The position numbers were made by a program, and so were the translations under genes. The notes under the pieces are model-generated. The model saw nothing but the letters and a program-made list of their open reading frames with translations, searched no databases and was not told the DNA's origin. DNA of 64,000 nt, taken from assembly GCF_000425445.1 (NCBI RefSeq), contig NZ_KE384377.1, positions 484,948 to 548,947 of the forward strand, in the 5' to 3' direction. This document shows, piece after piece, positions 43,664 to 51,699 of the stretch; the stretch's first letter is position 1; each line of letters opens with the position of its first letter. The stretch comes from Flavobacterium denitrificans DSM 15936. GTDB taxonomy: Bacteria > Bacteroidota > Bacteroidia > Flavobacteriales > Flavobacteriaceae.

Positions 43664-43678
43664 TTGTAAAGTTTTTTT

Positions 43679-43745
43679 GCCACGAATTTCACAAATTTTC
43701 ACAAATTTATCTGTGTTAATCAGTTTAATCCGCATAATCTGTGGT
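43679..43745. repeat. CACGAATTTCACAAATTTTC spacer element
   Basis: GCCACGAATTTCACAAATTT (43680-43699) and a CACAAATTTATCTGTG hairpin-like part follow each other. The 22 bases at 43685-43706 repeat those at 40785-40806. It ends in ATCTGTGG near 43744. It lies just upstream of rlmH. Confidence 0.6.
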
Positions 43746-43757
43746 CCAATTTAAGCT

Positions 43758-44060
43758 CTATTTTTTATTCTCATAAACCGTTTCAAAATGTTCTACAATT
43801 GGAAACGGTTCGTAATAATGATGCAAAATCTTTTTCCATTCCAAATACGCTTCTGAAGTTCTGAAACCAATGGTGTGATCTTCAAGCGTATTCCAATCGA
43901 CCAATAAAAGATATTTGTTTTCGACTTCAAGACATTTTTCTAAACGATGACCTAAATAACCATCGATTGATGAAATGTATTGGCTTGCTTTTGCAAAATC
44001 AGCTTCAAATGTTGATGCTAACTCAGGTTTTATAAAAAGATATACGGCTTCTAGTATCAT
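43758..44060 (-). CDS. ABM-like (antibiotic biosynthesis monooxygenase) domain protein
   Basis: 100 residues, cytoplasmic, ferredoxin-like dimeric alpha/beta barrel type. It begins MILEAVYLFIKPELASTFEA, then IDGYLGHRLEKCLEVENKYL, LLVDWNTLEDHTIGFRTSEAY and a final HFETVYEN. This pattern is the ABM superfamily: two beta-alpha-beta halves with a W near the middle. Members include monooxygenases and heme-degrading enzymes, while many have no known activity. No pathway partner is adjacent. Confidence 0.8.
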   Translation of the reverse strand: MILEAVYLFIKPELASTFEADFAKASQYISSIDGYLGHRLEKCLEVENKYLLLVDWNTLEDHTIGFRTSEAYLEWKKILHHYYEPFPIVEHFETVYENKK

Positions 44061-44077
44061 AATAAAAATATTTTTTT

Positions 44078-44170
44078 CACGCAGATTTTACAGATTTAAG
44101 CAGATTTATTTTTAATGTTTTAGCATAAAAATCTGTGTTTATCTGCTTAAATCTGTTTAAAATCTGCGTG
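44078..44170. repeat. Large inverted repeat, CACGCAGATTT type
   Basis: CACGCAGATTTTACAGATTT with AAGCAGAT (44078-44107) is the reverse complement of 44141-44170 except for two inserted bases. The loop is 33 bases. It fills the spacer between the deaminase and ABM genes and could form a strong hairpin on either strand. Confidence 0.75.
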
Positions 44171-44185
44171 CAATTTTCGCAAAGA

Positions 44186-45601
44186 TTAGTTTTTAGAAAA
44201 CTTCGCTTCAAAAATTTTAAATCGATTATCTAAATTTTTAATCAATTGTTTTTTAACCGAATCATCTTGAATGAAACTATAATTAATGCTATTGTAAACG
44301 TATTTTTTTATAGTTGCATACGAAACATCCTGATATCTTTTAGCCAATAAAACATATTGTTCGGTCATATTGCTTCTTAGAATTCCTGCATCATCTGTGC
44401 TGATTACAATTGGCACATTAAATTCTTTGTAAAGTGTAAACGGATGTCTGTTTTCTTTTACTTTTAAAATGAATTCATTACTGGTTAAATTGATTTCAAT
44501 CGGAATATTGTTTTTCGACATATATTTCAACAAATCGTATGAATTTACTTCGTATGCAATATCAACTCCGTGACCAATTCTGTTAGCGCCAGCTATATAA
44601 ATCGCGTCGTTAATGTGCCAAGTTAAATCTTCGGGCTGAACCAAACCTAAAGTCAATTCGCCCGCGTGAAGTGTATATTTTACATTCGGAAATTTATCGT
44701 GGCAGTATTTAAACATAACCATGTGAAGCCAGTAATCTTTCATGGAAGTTTGTCCGTGCTCCGGAGAAACGATATTTACACCCGCGGTCAATTTACTTTC
44801 GCTTGACGAAATAAAAGCAATTACCAGATTTTTGAATAAATCGACCGGCTCCATAAAACGAAGTACAAAGTTCTGATAACGCATTGTGAATTTTTCGTCG
44901 TCAATTTTTAAGTCTTTATGAAGTTTTGTTAAGAAATTGGTATTAAAATCTTCGGCGTATTTTTTAGCCTCTTTTTTCTGGAGCGATTTGTATAACTCGT
45001 CTAAAAGTTTTAAAACTGCTTTTTCATCTTTTTGTGCAGAAGCCTGACGTAATTTTGAATTAAAATCCGATAAATCAGAAACATTCATATCACACGGAAT
45101 TGTCGATAATTGTGTTTCAATATAACTTACATTTTCGGCAATGGCACGCTTTTTTAATTCAAGCATTCCTTCTGCAAAATGACCTGCGATAGTTGGCTCG
45201 AATTTCATAAAAGAGTCAAAAAATTGATCATCAGAAGGAACGGAACCATTATAATCTTTAATCGACCAGGTTTGCATAATTTGCTGTTCGTAATAATCTA
45301 ATTTTCCTTTTTCTTTAAGAGAGGAGAAGCTTTCCCAATTTCCTTTTTCTGGTTTTGTTTTCGAAACTGCTAAGTTTTCTAAATTCAAATAAAAATTCTC
45401 AGAAATGGCTCTTTCTAAAAGTGGTTCTGCATAAATTGATCCTGAAAAATGGTGGTGTAAATCGCCTCCTTTTGGCATTTGTTGAAAAAAAGCGGTTAAG
45501 AGAGCTTCATTATTTCTGATTTTTTCTAAATAACTTTCAGCAGTTTGAGAAAAGCCGATTTGTGCTATAAAAATACAGAAAAGCGTAATTATCCTTGTCA
45601 T
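44186..45601 (-). CDS. Secreted adenosine deaminase family protein
   Basis: 471 residues with a signal peptide (ends near IGFSQ, residue 18). The metal-dependent deaminase barrel follows: the zinc site in KGGDLHHHFSGSIY, TLHAGELTLG with the zinc ligand and catalytic Glu, RIGHGVDIAY with the catalytic His, and ISTDDAGI with the late Asp pair. An extra N-terminal and middle insert (about 90-230) makes it longer than E. coli Add (about 333), like ADGF-type extracellular deaminases. It would turn extracellular adenosine to inosine; the exact nucleoside is not certain. Confidence 0.9.
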   Translation of the reverse strand: MTRIITLFCIFIAQIGFSQTAESYLEKIRNNEALLTAFFQQMPKGGDLHHHFSGSIYAEPLLERAISENFYLNLENLAVSKTKPEKGNWESFSSLKEKGKLDYYEQQIMQTWSIKDYNGSVPSDDQFFDSFMKFEPTIAGHFAEGMLELKKRAIAENVSYIETQLSTIPCDMNVSDLSDFNSKLRQASAQKDEKAVLKLLDELYKSLQKKEAKKYAEDFNTNFLTKLHKDLKIDDEKFTMRYQNFVLRFMEPVDLFKNLVIAFISSSESKLTAGVNIVSPEHGQTSMKDYWLHMVMFKYCHDKFPNVKYTLHAGELTLGLVQPEDLTWHINDAIYIAGANRIGHGVDIAYEVNSYDLLKYMSKNNIPIEINLTSNEFILKVKENRHPFTLYKEFNVPIVISTDDAGILRSNMTEQYVLLAKRYQDVSYATIKKYVYNSINYSFIQDDSVKKQLIKNLDNRFKIFEAKFSKN

Positions 45602-45670
45602 ACATTAAGTTTAAATTACGCGCAAATATACGAGTTTTCGGAGAAATTTGAAAATTTTGTTTTTAAGGGA

Positions 45671-45792
45671 CAAAGGCTCAAAGGTTCAAAGGGACAAAGT
45701 TTTTAAAGAAATGATTAAATAAAAAAAAGACGCACTGTTGTGCGTCTCTATACTAAAACCTCTGAACCTTTGTTACTTTGAACCTTTGTAAC
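45671..45792. repeat. 8-base arrays in inverted orientation around a terminator
   Basis: CAAAGGCT, CAAAGGTT, CAAAGGGA, CAAAGTTT (45671-45702) oppose AACCTTTG, TTACTTTG, AACCTTTG (45765-45788). The hairpin at 45728-45747 sits between them. The right array touches the stop codon of the GNAT gene. Confidence 0.75.
45720..45747 (-). terminator. Terminator of the pirin-OsmC-GNAT operon
   Basis: AGACGCAC (45728-45735) pairs with GTGCGTCT (45740-45747). On the minus strand the stem is followed by a T run (the A run at 45721-45728). Confidence 0.85.
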
Positions 45793-46077
45793 TCAAGAAA
45801 AAAGTACATCACGAATTTCTTCAACTTTATCAAAAACGCTTTTAGCAAAAGGACAAAGCGGAATAATTTTTAAGTTGTTTGCCCTTGCATATTCTACTGA
45901 AGCCATAACTAGTTTTTTTCCAACACCTTTTCCGTTGAATTCTGGGCTTACTTCAGTGTGATCGATAATGAATTTTGAATCTCCTGCCCAAGTGTAAGTC
46001 ATTTTTCCAGCTTGTTTTCCGTCTTCAATTGCTTCAAAATAGCCTCTTCTTGTATCGTTTATTTGTTGAATTTCCAT
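45793..46077 (-). CDS. Small GNAT-type N-acetyltransferase (YjdJ-like)
   Basis: 94 residues: a minimal GCN5-related acetyltransferase fold. The acetyl-CoA-binding segment is HTEVSPEFNGKGVGKKLVMA, followed by YARANNLKIIPLCPFAKSVF, with the Cys that is conserved in this short subfamily. The acceptor is unknown. It is the last gene of an operon with OsmC and pirin (gaps of 4 and 2 bases). Confidence 0.92.
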   Translation of the reverse strand: MEIQQINDTRRGYFEAIEDGKQAGKMTYTWAGDSKFIIDHTEVSPEFNGKGVGKKLVMASVEYARANNLKIIPLCPFAKSVFDKVEEIRDVLFS

Positions 46078-46081
46078 GTTT

Positions 46082-46477
46082 TTAAATTAATGTGGTTTTG
46101 ATTTCAATTGAATGTGTCAATGTTTTGTGAATTGGACAGCTGTTTGCAATCGTTTCTAATCTTTGTCTTTGTGTTTCGTCAACTTCACCGATTACTTCAA
46201 TTCTTCTGGTGAATGAGGTACAATTTCGCTCTGAATCTCTTTCAAAATCAATTTTGATATTGATTTCTTCAACATTCCATTGCTTGCGATTAATGTACAT
46301 TCTTAAAGTAATTAATGTGCAAGATGCTAATGATGAAGCCAAAAGTTCAGTAGGATTTAAACCTAAATTTTTTCCTCCAAGTTCTTGTGGTTCATCTGAA
46401 ATTAAGATATTGCCACTTGCAGAAGTAATTTCTGTGCGATACAAACGCGTATCTATTTTTGCAGATATTGTATCCAT
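46082..46477 (-). CDS. OsmC family peroxidase-like protein
   Basis: 131 residues. OsmC/Ohr fold thiol peroxidase group: the start DTRLYRTEITSASGNILISD, then GLNPTELLASSLASCTLITL with the reactive Cys, and a second Cys in NSCPIHKTL. Both redox cysteines of the family are there, so it probably reduces hydroperoxides. It lies 2 bases after pirin and 4 bases before GNAT; the three may answer oxidative stress. Confidence 0.93.
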   Translation of the reverse strand: MDTISAKIDTRLYRTEITSASGNILISDEPQELGGKNLGLNPTELLASSLASCTLITLRMYINRKQWNVEEINIKIDFERDSERNCTSFTRRIEVIGEVDETQRQRLETIANSCPIHKTLTHSIEIKTTLI

Positions 46478-46479
46478 AA

Positions 46480-47361
46480 TTATTTGATTCTTGGTTCAGG
46501 TAAAGGAACAAATTCGGTTTCTCCTGGGACTTTGGGGAAAGTCTGTTCTGTCCAGTCTTTTTTTGCTTTTTCGATTAATTCTTTATCCGAAGAAACGAAG
46601 TTCCAAAAGATAAAATGTTCTTCAGGAAACGGCTGTCCGCCAAAGATATAAACGGTTGAATTTTCAGAAATTTCGAACTCACAAAGAGAAGCTTCAGTTG
46701 TAATTAAAATTTGTCTCGGATCATAAACATGTTCACCGTTTTTAATGCTTCCCTCTAAAATATATAAACCGCTTTCGCCAAATAAATGACTTCCAATATT
46801 GATTTTTTTGGCTTCTGTACTTTTGATTTCTATAAAATACAACGGACTATAAACAGGAACTGGCGATTTTTTTCCGAAAGCTTCTCCGGCGATTAATTTA
46901 TAAGAAATACCGTCTTCTTCCCAAGCCGGAATATCATCTGCTTCAACATGAGTGAAATTCGGATCCATTTGCTCCAATTCTTTTGGAAGCGCCACCCAAA
47001 TTTGTAATCCGTGAAGCATTTTGTCTAAATGTCTTAAATATTCTGGAGTTCTTTCAGAATGTACAATTCCTTTTCCGGCTGTCATCCAGTTTACTGCTCC
47101 GGGTTTTATTTCTAATTCTGTTCCTAAACTATCGCGGTGCATAATACTTCCTTCAAACAAAAAAGTTAGTGTTGAAAGTCCGATATGCGGATGCGGAGGA
47201 ACATCCATATTTTCATGATCACTTAAATGTGCAGGTCCCATATGATCGATAAATACAAATGGCCCAACAGCTCTTTTTTCACGGAAAGGTAATAATCGAC
47301 CTACCATAAAGTTGCCAATATTGGCTGAGCGTTCTTCGATAATTAAACTGATATTTGACAT
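46480..47361 (-). CDS. Pirin family protein (quercetinase-like bicupin)
   Basis: 293 residues, two cupin domains. The N-terminal cupin has the metal ligands in PPHPHIGLSTLTFLFEGSIM and HSERTPEYL, and the region FVFIDHMGPAHLSDHE is conserved in pirins. Bacterial pirins such as YhhW show quercetin dioxygenase activity in vitro; the natural role is not settled. It heads the pirin-OsmC-GNAT operon. The upstream spacer holds a composite repeat. Confidence 0.94.
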   Translation of the reverse strand: MSNISLIIEERSANIGNFMVGRLLPFREKRAVGPFVFIDHMGPAHLSDHENMDVPPHPHIGLSTLTFLFEGSIMHRDSLGTELEIKPGAVNWMTAGKGIVHSERTPEYLRHLDKMLHGLQIWVALPKELEQMDPNFTHVEADDIPAWEEDGISYKLIAGEAFGKKSPVPVYSPLYFIEIKSTEAKKINIGSHLFGESGLYILEGSIKNGEHVYDPRQILITTEASLCEFEISENSTVYIFGGQPFPEEHFIFWNFVSSDKELIEKAKKDWTEQTFPKVPGETEFVPLPEPRIK

Positions 47362-47518
47362 GTGGTATTTTGATTTGATTTGAAAACAAAATTACAGTTG
47401 TGATAGAAATCTGTAACTTAATTTAGATTAAGAAAAGTTGTTTTTGGATTTTTGAATTATAAAAATAAGAAAAAACGTTGGTTCAGTTTTTAGGATATGA
47501 TTAAATTTAAGTTTAAAA

Positions 47519-47659
47519 GTCCCATCGGGACGAAATATTTATAGAAAATAAAAATATCACATCCAATAGAGCCCCAGCGGGGCGAAATAAATGTCGCTCC
47601 GCTGGAGCTTTTTTTGACCTTAATATGGTTTTTCTATAAATATTTTGCTCCGCTGGAGC
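47519..47659. repeat. Composite hairpin element with GCTCCGCTGGAGC copies
   Basis: The spacer 47362-47682 carries GTCCCATCGGGAC (47519-47531), GCCCCAGCGGGGC (47571-47583) and two copies of GCTCCGCTGGAGC (47596-47608 and 47647-47659). AAATATTTATAGAAAA (47533-47548) is a perfect inverted match of 47630-47645. It looks like a dispersed mobile repeat. It may also end transcription from the gene at 47683. Confidence 0.7.
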
Positions 47660-47682
47660 ACTAAAACGGGAATAATTTACAT

Positions 47683-48783
47683 TTAATCAATCAATTCAAA
47701 TTCCAAAATTTCACTTTCCGTTCCATTAATAATAATCGACAATTGATGAACTCCAATATGAAAAACTCTAGTCGTAATTAACTTAAAAGACTGATTTCGT
47801 TCAACTTTAGTCAATTGATTTGGATGATACACTTTCTCACTGATTTTAAAGACTTTTTTAGCCAAATGTCCTTTTGCTTTTTTATAATGAACAGCATATT
47901 CTAAACGAATCGTTTTTGCTTCTTCATTTTTATTATTTAAATGAAATTGAAACTGCAAATAATCACCAATTTTTACGATTGGTGTTTTAATTTCAAAAGA
48001 AGAAAGTTCAATATTGGTACTTTCTAAACCATAATGACTTAAAATTTCAGGATGGCCTTGTTTTAATAAAGTTCTACATCCGTGTTTTATAATTCCGTCC
48101 GTTTCTTTGCCGTGGCCTTTCCATTTCGAGGCAATTTCAAGAACAATCTGCGGATTATCTTTTGCAATATCATTTAAACTATTGGCAACGCTTCGGCGAA
48201 CATATTCTGAAGGATCGTTTTTTAGATTCTCTAAAATTGGAAGAATAGAAGTTGGGTCTTTTTTAAGAAACGGAATCGCCATTGCCCACGGTAATCTCGG
48301 GCGGGAACCTTCGCTGGCTAAACGACGAGCATGATGATTTTCGTGTAAAGACCATTTTACCATTTCATCAATCATTTGTTCTTTATACTTTAAAATAAAA
48401 GGACGAACGGCAAATTCACAGCTTATAAACTGTGTGATGGAAACAAAGGCTTTCGCCGAAGTTTTAAAATCGTCTAAACCGTATATTTCGATATAATCAG
48501 CAAAAAAGATGAAAGCCAAATTACTTTCTGCAAAATTGTTTTTCTTTAAATTTTCAATGATTTTATCAATTAAAGAAACTGCTTCAGGGAAATTTTGAGG
48601 CATAAATTGATGAAATACAACAGTTGTATGTTTCATTCTTTCTTTCCATTCTTTTTGTGCAAAATCGCCTTCGTAGATTGCTTCAATAAATTTTTGTTTA
48701 TTGAATGTTGGATGTACTTCGGCGACAGCCTGACCAAATTTTTCGTAAAAAGAAACCGAATAAATATCTTTAATTAATCCCAT
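47683..48783 (-). CDS. DNA alkylation repair protein, AlkD-like HEAT repeats
   Basis: 366 residues, cytoplasmic. Helical repeats run from about residue 30 to 240, with RRLASEGSRPRLPWA and FLKKDPTSILPILENLKNDP, then SEYVRRSVANSLNDIAKDNP, as in the AlkC/AlkD-type DNA glycosylase superfamily. A C-terminal beta-rich region (260-366) is extra compared with AlkD. This fits the AlkC-like subgroup with an Ig-like tail. It would remove alkylated bases. It is a single gene. Confidence 0.85.
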   Translation of the reverse strand: MGLIKDIYSVSFYEKFGQAVAEVHPTFNKQKFIEAIYEGDFAQKEWKERMKHTTVVFHQFMPQNFPEAVSLIDKIIENLKKNNFAESNLAFIFFADYIEIYGLDDFKTSAKAFVSITQFISCEFAVRPFILKYKEQMIDEMVKWSLHENHHARRLASEGSRPRLPWAMAIPFLKKDPTSILPILENLKNDPSEYVRRSVANSLNDIAKDNPQIVLEIASKWKGHGKETDGIIKHGCRTLLKQGHPEILSHYGLESTNIELSSFEIKTPIVKIGDYLQFQFHLNNKNEEAKTIRLEYAVHYKKAKGHLAKKVFKISEKVYHPNQLTKVERNQSFKLITTRVFHIGVHQLSIIINGTESEILEFELID

Positions 48784-48985
48784 GATTTTGTTTGAATGAA
48801 CCTCAAAGATATTTAATTGAACGTTTATTATGGGAGTAAGTTTTGTTAAGAATTGTAACTTTTTTTTCTGAATATTTTAATAGTTAAAAAAGAAAATTTT
48901 AATGTTTTGAAAAATTTTTCATGTTAAGTAAACTTTCAAATCCATAAAATATATCCTAATTTAGCATATTATTAAAAACAGAAAA

Positions 48986-49843
48986 ATGATAAGCGAAGCG
49001 CAATTTCAGGCAGAATTACAACTTTTGATAAGCAATGCCATAAGAGAAGATGTTGGCCCGGGCGATTACAGTTCGTTGGCTTGTATTCCGGATACGGCTC
49101 ACGGTCAGGCGAAATTATTGGTAAAAGATCAGGGAATTATTGCGGGTGTTGCTTTGGCGAAAATGATTTTTGAATTTGTTGACCCAAAATTAAAAGTAAA
49201 GACTTTTATCGAAGACGGAACGCATGTAGAATATGGCGATGTCGTTTTTGAAGTTTCGGGAAGTTCTCAGTCGATTTTAAAATCCGAAAGAGTGGTTTTG
49301 AATACCATGCAACGTATGTCGGCTATTGCGACAAAAACAAATCATTTGATGCAACTTTTAGATGGCACTGGAGCGAAAATTTTAGACACACGCAAAACAA
49401 CTCCAAATTTTAGAGTGGCCGAAAAATGGGCAGTAAAAATTGGCGGAGGCGAAAATCATCGTTATGCTTTGTATGATATGATTATGCTGAAAGACAATCA
49501 TATTGATTTTGCTGGCGGAATTACGCTTGCAATCAAAAAAACCAAAGAGTTTTTAAAAGCCAATAATTTAGATTTGAAGATTATTGTTGAAGCTAGAAAT
49601 CTTGATGAAATTCGTGAAATTTTGTTAAGCGACGGCGTTCACAGAATTTTGATTGATAACTTTAATTATGAAGATACCAAAAAGGCTGTGGATTTAATTG
49701 GTAAAAAATGCCAGACAGAATCTTCAGGAAATATCAACGAAAAAACAATTCGCGGGTACGGTCTTTGCGGTGTAAATTATATCTCGTCTGGAGCTTTGAC
49801 GCATTCTGTTTATAATATGGATTTGAGCTTAAAAGCTTTTTAA
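48986..49843 (+). CDS. nadC: Nicotinate-nucleotide pyrophosphorylase (carboxylating)
   Basis: 285 residues. It turns quinolinate and PRPP into nicotinate mononucleotide in NAD synthesis. Typical motifs are IREDVGPGDYSSLACI at the start, VVLNTMQRMSAIAT, LDTRKTTPNFRVAEKWAVKI and YALYDMIMLKDNHIDF, then VEARNLDEIREIL and the C-terminal YISSGALTHS. The catalytic Lys and Arg residues are present. nadA and nadB are not in this window. Its stop codon is the first base of a 7-base tandem array. Confidence 0.98.
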   Translation: MISEAQFQAELQLLISNAIREDVGPGDYSSLACIPDTAHGQAKLLVKDQGIIAGVALAKMIFEFVDPKLKVKTFIEDGTHVEYGDVVFEVSGSSQSILKSERVVLNTMQRMSAIATKTNHLMQLLDGTGAKILDTRKTTPNFRVAEKWAVKIGGGENHRYALYDMIMLKDNHIDFAGGITLAIKKTKEFLKANNLDLKIIVEARNLDEIREILLSDGVHRILIDNFNYEDTKKAVDLIGKKCQTESSGNINEKTIRGYGLCGVNYISSGALTHSVYNMDLSLKAF

Positions 49844-49877
49844 GTTATGAGTTATTAGTTATAAGTTATGAGTTAGG
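49843..49877. repeat. AGTTATN tandem repeat, period 7
   Basis: AGTTATG, AGTTATT, AGTTATA, AGTTATG, AGTTAGG: five units in a row, starting with the last base of the nadC stop codon. Confidence 0.85.
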
Positions 49878-49899
49878 TATCAGTTAAAAGGAAAGCCCG

Positions 49900-50298
49900 A
49901 TGAAAGAAATTGATAAAATAGCATTGATAAAAATTGAAAATAATCAAATTTTAAGCACAAAATCGAAAGGTAAAACCAAATATTATATTCCAGGAGGTAA
50001 AAGAGAAAATAATGAAACTGACCATCAAACTTTAAGCAGAGAAATTCAAGAAGAGCTAAGTGTTGAAATAATAAATGAAACTATTGAATATGTGGGAACG
50101 TTTATAGCCCAATCAGACGGCGCTGTTGAAGGAATTAATGTAAAAATGACGTGTTACAAAGCTAATTACATTGGAGAGCTAAAAGAGAACAATGAAATAG
50201 AAGAAATTAGATGGTTAAATTATAATGATTTAGATATAATATCAGAAGTCGATAAAATTATATTTAAACATCTCAAAGAAAGCGGATTATTAATCTAA
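49900..50298 (+). CDS. NUDIX hydrolase
   Basis: 132 residues. The Nudix box is in PGGKRENNETDHQTLSREIQ followed by EELSVEI (G-x5-E-x7-R-E-x2-E-E), with Ser instead of the usual Gly after the EE-Leu pair. It hydrolyses a nucleoside diphosphate linked to another group; the substrate is not evident. It sits between nadC and yihY in spacers with 7-base arrays on both sides. Confidence 0.92.
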   Translation: MKEIDKIALIKIENNQILSTKSKGKTKYYIPGGKRENNETDHQTLSREIQEELSVEIINETIEYVGTFIAQSDGAVEGINVKMTCYKANYIGELKENNEIEEIRWLNYNDLDIISEVDKIIFKHLKESGLLI

Positions 50299-50327
50299 AA
50301 TCTGAACTCTAAAATCTAAAATCAAAT
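50293..50327. repeat. ATCTAAA tandem repeat, period 7
   Basis: ATCTAAA, ATCTGAA, CTCTAAA, ATCTAAA, ATCAAAT. The first unit overlaps the stop codon of the NUDIX gene. The unit is a circular permutation of the AAATCTA array at 37761. Confidence 0.8.
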
Positions 50328-50331
50328 AAAT

Positions 50332-51255
50332 ATGTCGCAAGAGATAGAAGCTCGGATTGAGAAACTGCCTGTGGTGCGCTCTTTAGCCCGACTTTTAAAG
50401 AAAATAAAATTGCCTTGGCTTGAGGGTTTTTCGCTGTATGATTTGATCGAAATGTACGTCATCGGAATTATTGACGGTGCATTTTCTTATCATGCGAGTG
50501 CGGTTTCTTTTAGTTTTTTTATGGCTTTATTTCCGTTTGCTTTATTTATTTTAAACTTAATTCCGTTTATCCCGATTGATAATTTTCAGGATGATTTTCT
50601 TCAGTTTGTGCAACAAAGTGTTCCTCCAAATACTTTTGATGCCATCAGTAAAATTATCAGCGATATTTTAAACAATAGTCACTCGGGATTATTGTCAACC
50701 GGTTTTTTTCTTTCGATTTTCTTGATGGCGAACGGTATTAACGGAATCCTGAGCGGTTTTGAATCGTCTAAACATGTTTTTGATAAACGTGGGTTTTTGC
50801 ATCAATATTTGGTTGCGCTGGCTATTTCGCTTGTAATGACCATAATTTTGTTCGTAACAGTGGCAACAATTGTAGTTTTTGAGGTATTTATTCAAAAAAC
50901 AATCATTCAAGATGTGCTTAGTGATCGAATTCCGTTGATTATTTTGGGCCGATATTTGTTTGTTGTTTTAATGATTTTGATAACATCTTCAATATTATTG
51001 CGTTATGGTACTAAACAGTACAATAAAGTGCCTTTTATAAGTATTGGATCTGTTTTTACAACGGTCTTAATTGTTATATCTTCGTTCTTTTTTGGGATTT
51101 GGGTTATAAAATTCTCAAAATATAACGAACTTTATGGTTCAATTGGGACATTATTAATTCTAATGTTCTACATTTGGATAAACTGTATGATTCTGCTTTT
51201 AGGGTTCGAATTGAACGCTACAATCAGAAAATTAAAACAAAAAAAAAATAAATAA
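50332..51255 (+). CDS. YihY/virulence factor BrkB family membrane protein
   Basis: 307 residues with six hydrophobic helices. The family start is in DGAFSYHASAVSFSFFMALF, followed by PFALFILNLIPFIP. The last helices (YGSIGTLLILMFYIWINCMI) are the most conserved part. The function is not firmly known; the old annotation ribonuclease BN is wrong. It starts a group of three genes in tandem (yihY, DUF2147, metallo-beta-lactamase) with gaps of 2 and 16 bases. Confidence 0.93.
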   Translation: MSQEIEARIEKLPVVRSLARLLKKIKLPWLEGFSLYDLIEMYVIGIIDGAFSYHASAVSFSFFMALFPFALFILNLIPFIPIDNFQDDFLQFVQQSVPPNTFDAISKIISDILNNSHSGLLSTGFFLSIFLMANGINGILSGFESSKHVFDKRGFLHQYLVALAISLVMTIILFVTVATIVVFEVFIQKTIIQDVLSDRIPLIILGRYLFVVLMILITSSILLRYGTKQYNKVPFISIGSVFTTVLIVISSFFFGIWVIKFSKYNELYGSIGTLLILMFYIWINCMILLLGFELNATIRKLKQKKNK

Positions 51256-51257
51256 GT

Positions 51258-51683
51258 ATGAAAAATTTGATGCTAACTATCGGAGTGTTCTTCTTTGCGC
51301 TGACCATGCAAAGTCAAAGTGTAATTGGAAAATGGAAAACAATTGACGACGAAACCGGAGAAGCAAAATCAATCGTAGAGGTTTACGAAAAAGGAGGGAA
51401 AATTTACGGAAAGGTTGTTGAGATACTTCGTGAAAATCATAAAAAAGATGTTTGTTCCAAATGCGATGGTGCTGAAAAAAACAAACCAATTATAGGAATG
51501 GTGATTATCAACGGTCTTAAAAAAGACGGTTCAGAATATAATGACGGAACTATTTTAGATCCTACAAATGGTAAAAAATACAAATGTTATATCACTTTAG
51601 AATCTGCTGATAAATTAAAACTTCGCGGGTATGTTGGGATTTCTTTAATGGGAAGAACACAATACTGGACACGAGTGAAATAA
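51258..51683 (+). CDS. DUF2147 family protein, secreted
   Basis: 141 residues with a signal peptide (to about residue 20, MQSQS). The rest is a lipocalin-like beta barrel: VIGKWKTIDDETGEAKSIVE, IYGKVVEILREN, then a Cys-x2-Cys in KDVCSKCDGAEKN, GTILDPTNGKKYKCYITLES and LRGYVGISLMGRTQYWTRV. The family is known from DUF2147 proteins of Bacteroidota and Proteobacteria; its ligand is not known. It lies 2 bases after yihY. Confidence 0.9.
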   Translation: MKNLMLTIGVFFFALTMQSQSVIGKWKTIDDETGEAKSIVEVYEKGGKIYGKVVEILRENHKKDVCSKCDGAEKNKPIIGMVIINGLKKDGSEYNDGTILDPTNGKKYKCYITLESADKLKLRGYVGISLMGRTQYWTRVK

Positions 51684-51699
51684 CTAATTCAAAAAATAC

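Noticed and set aside
43664..43735. N-terminal extension of RlmH
   Set aside because: The added 24 codons run through the intergenic CACGAATT element, and the normal RlmH start is at 43663.
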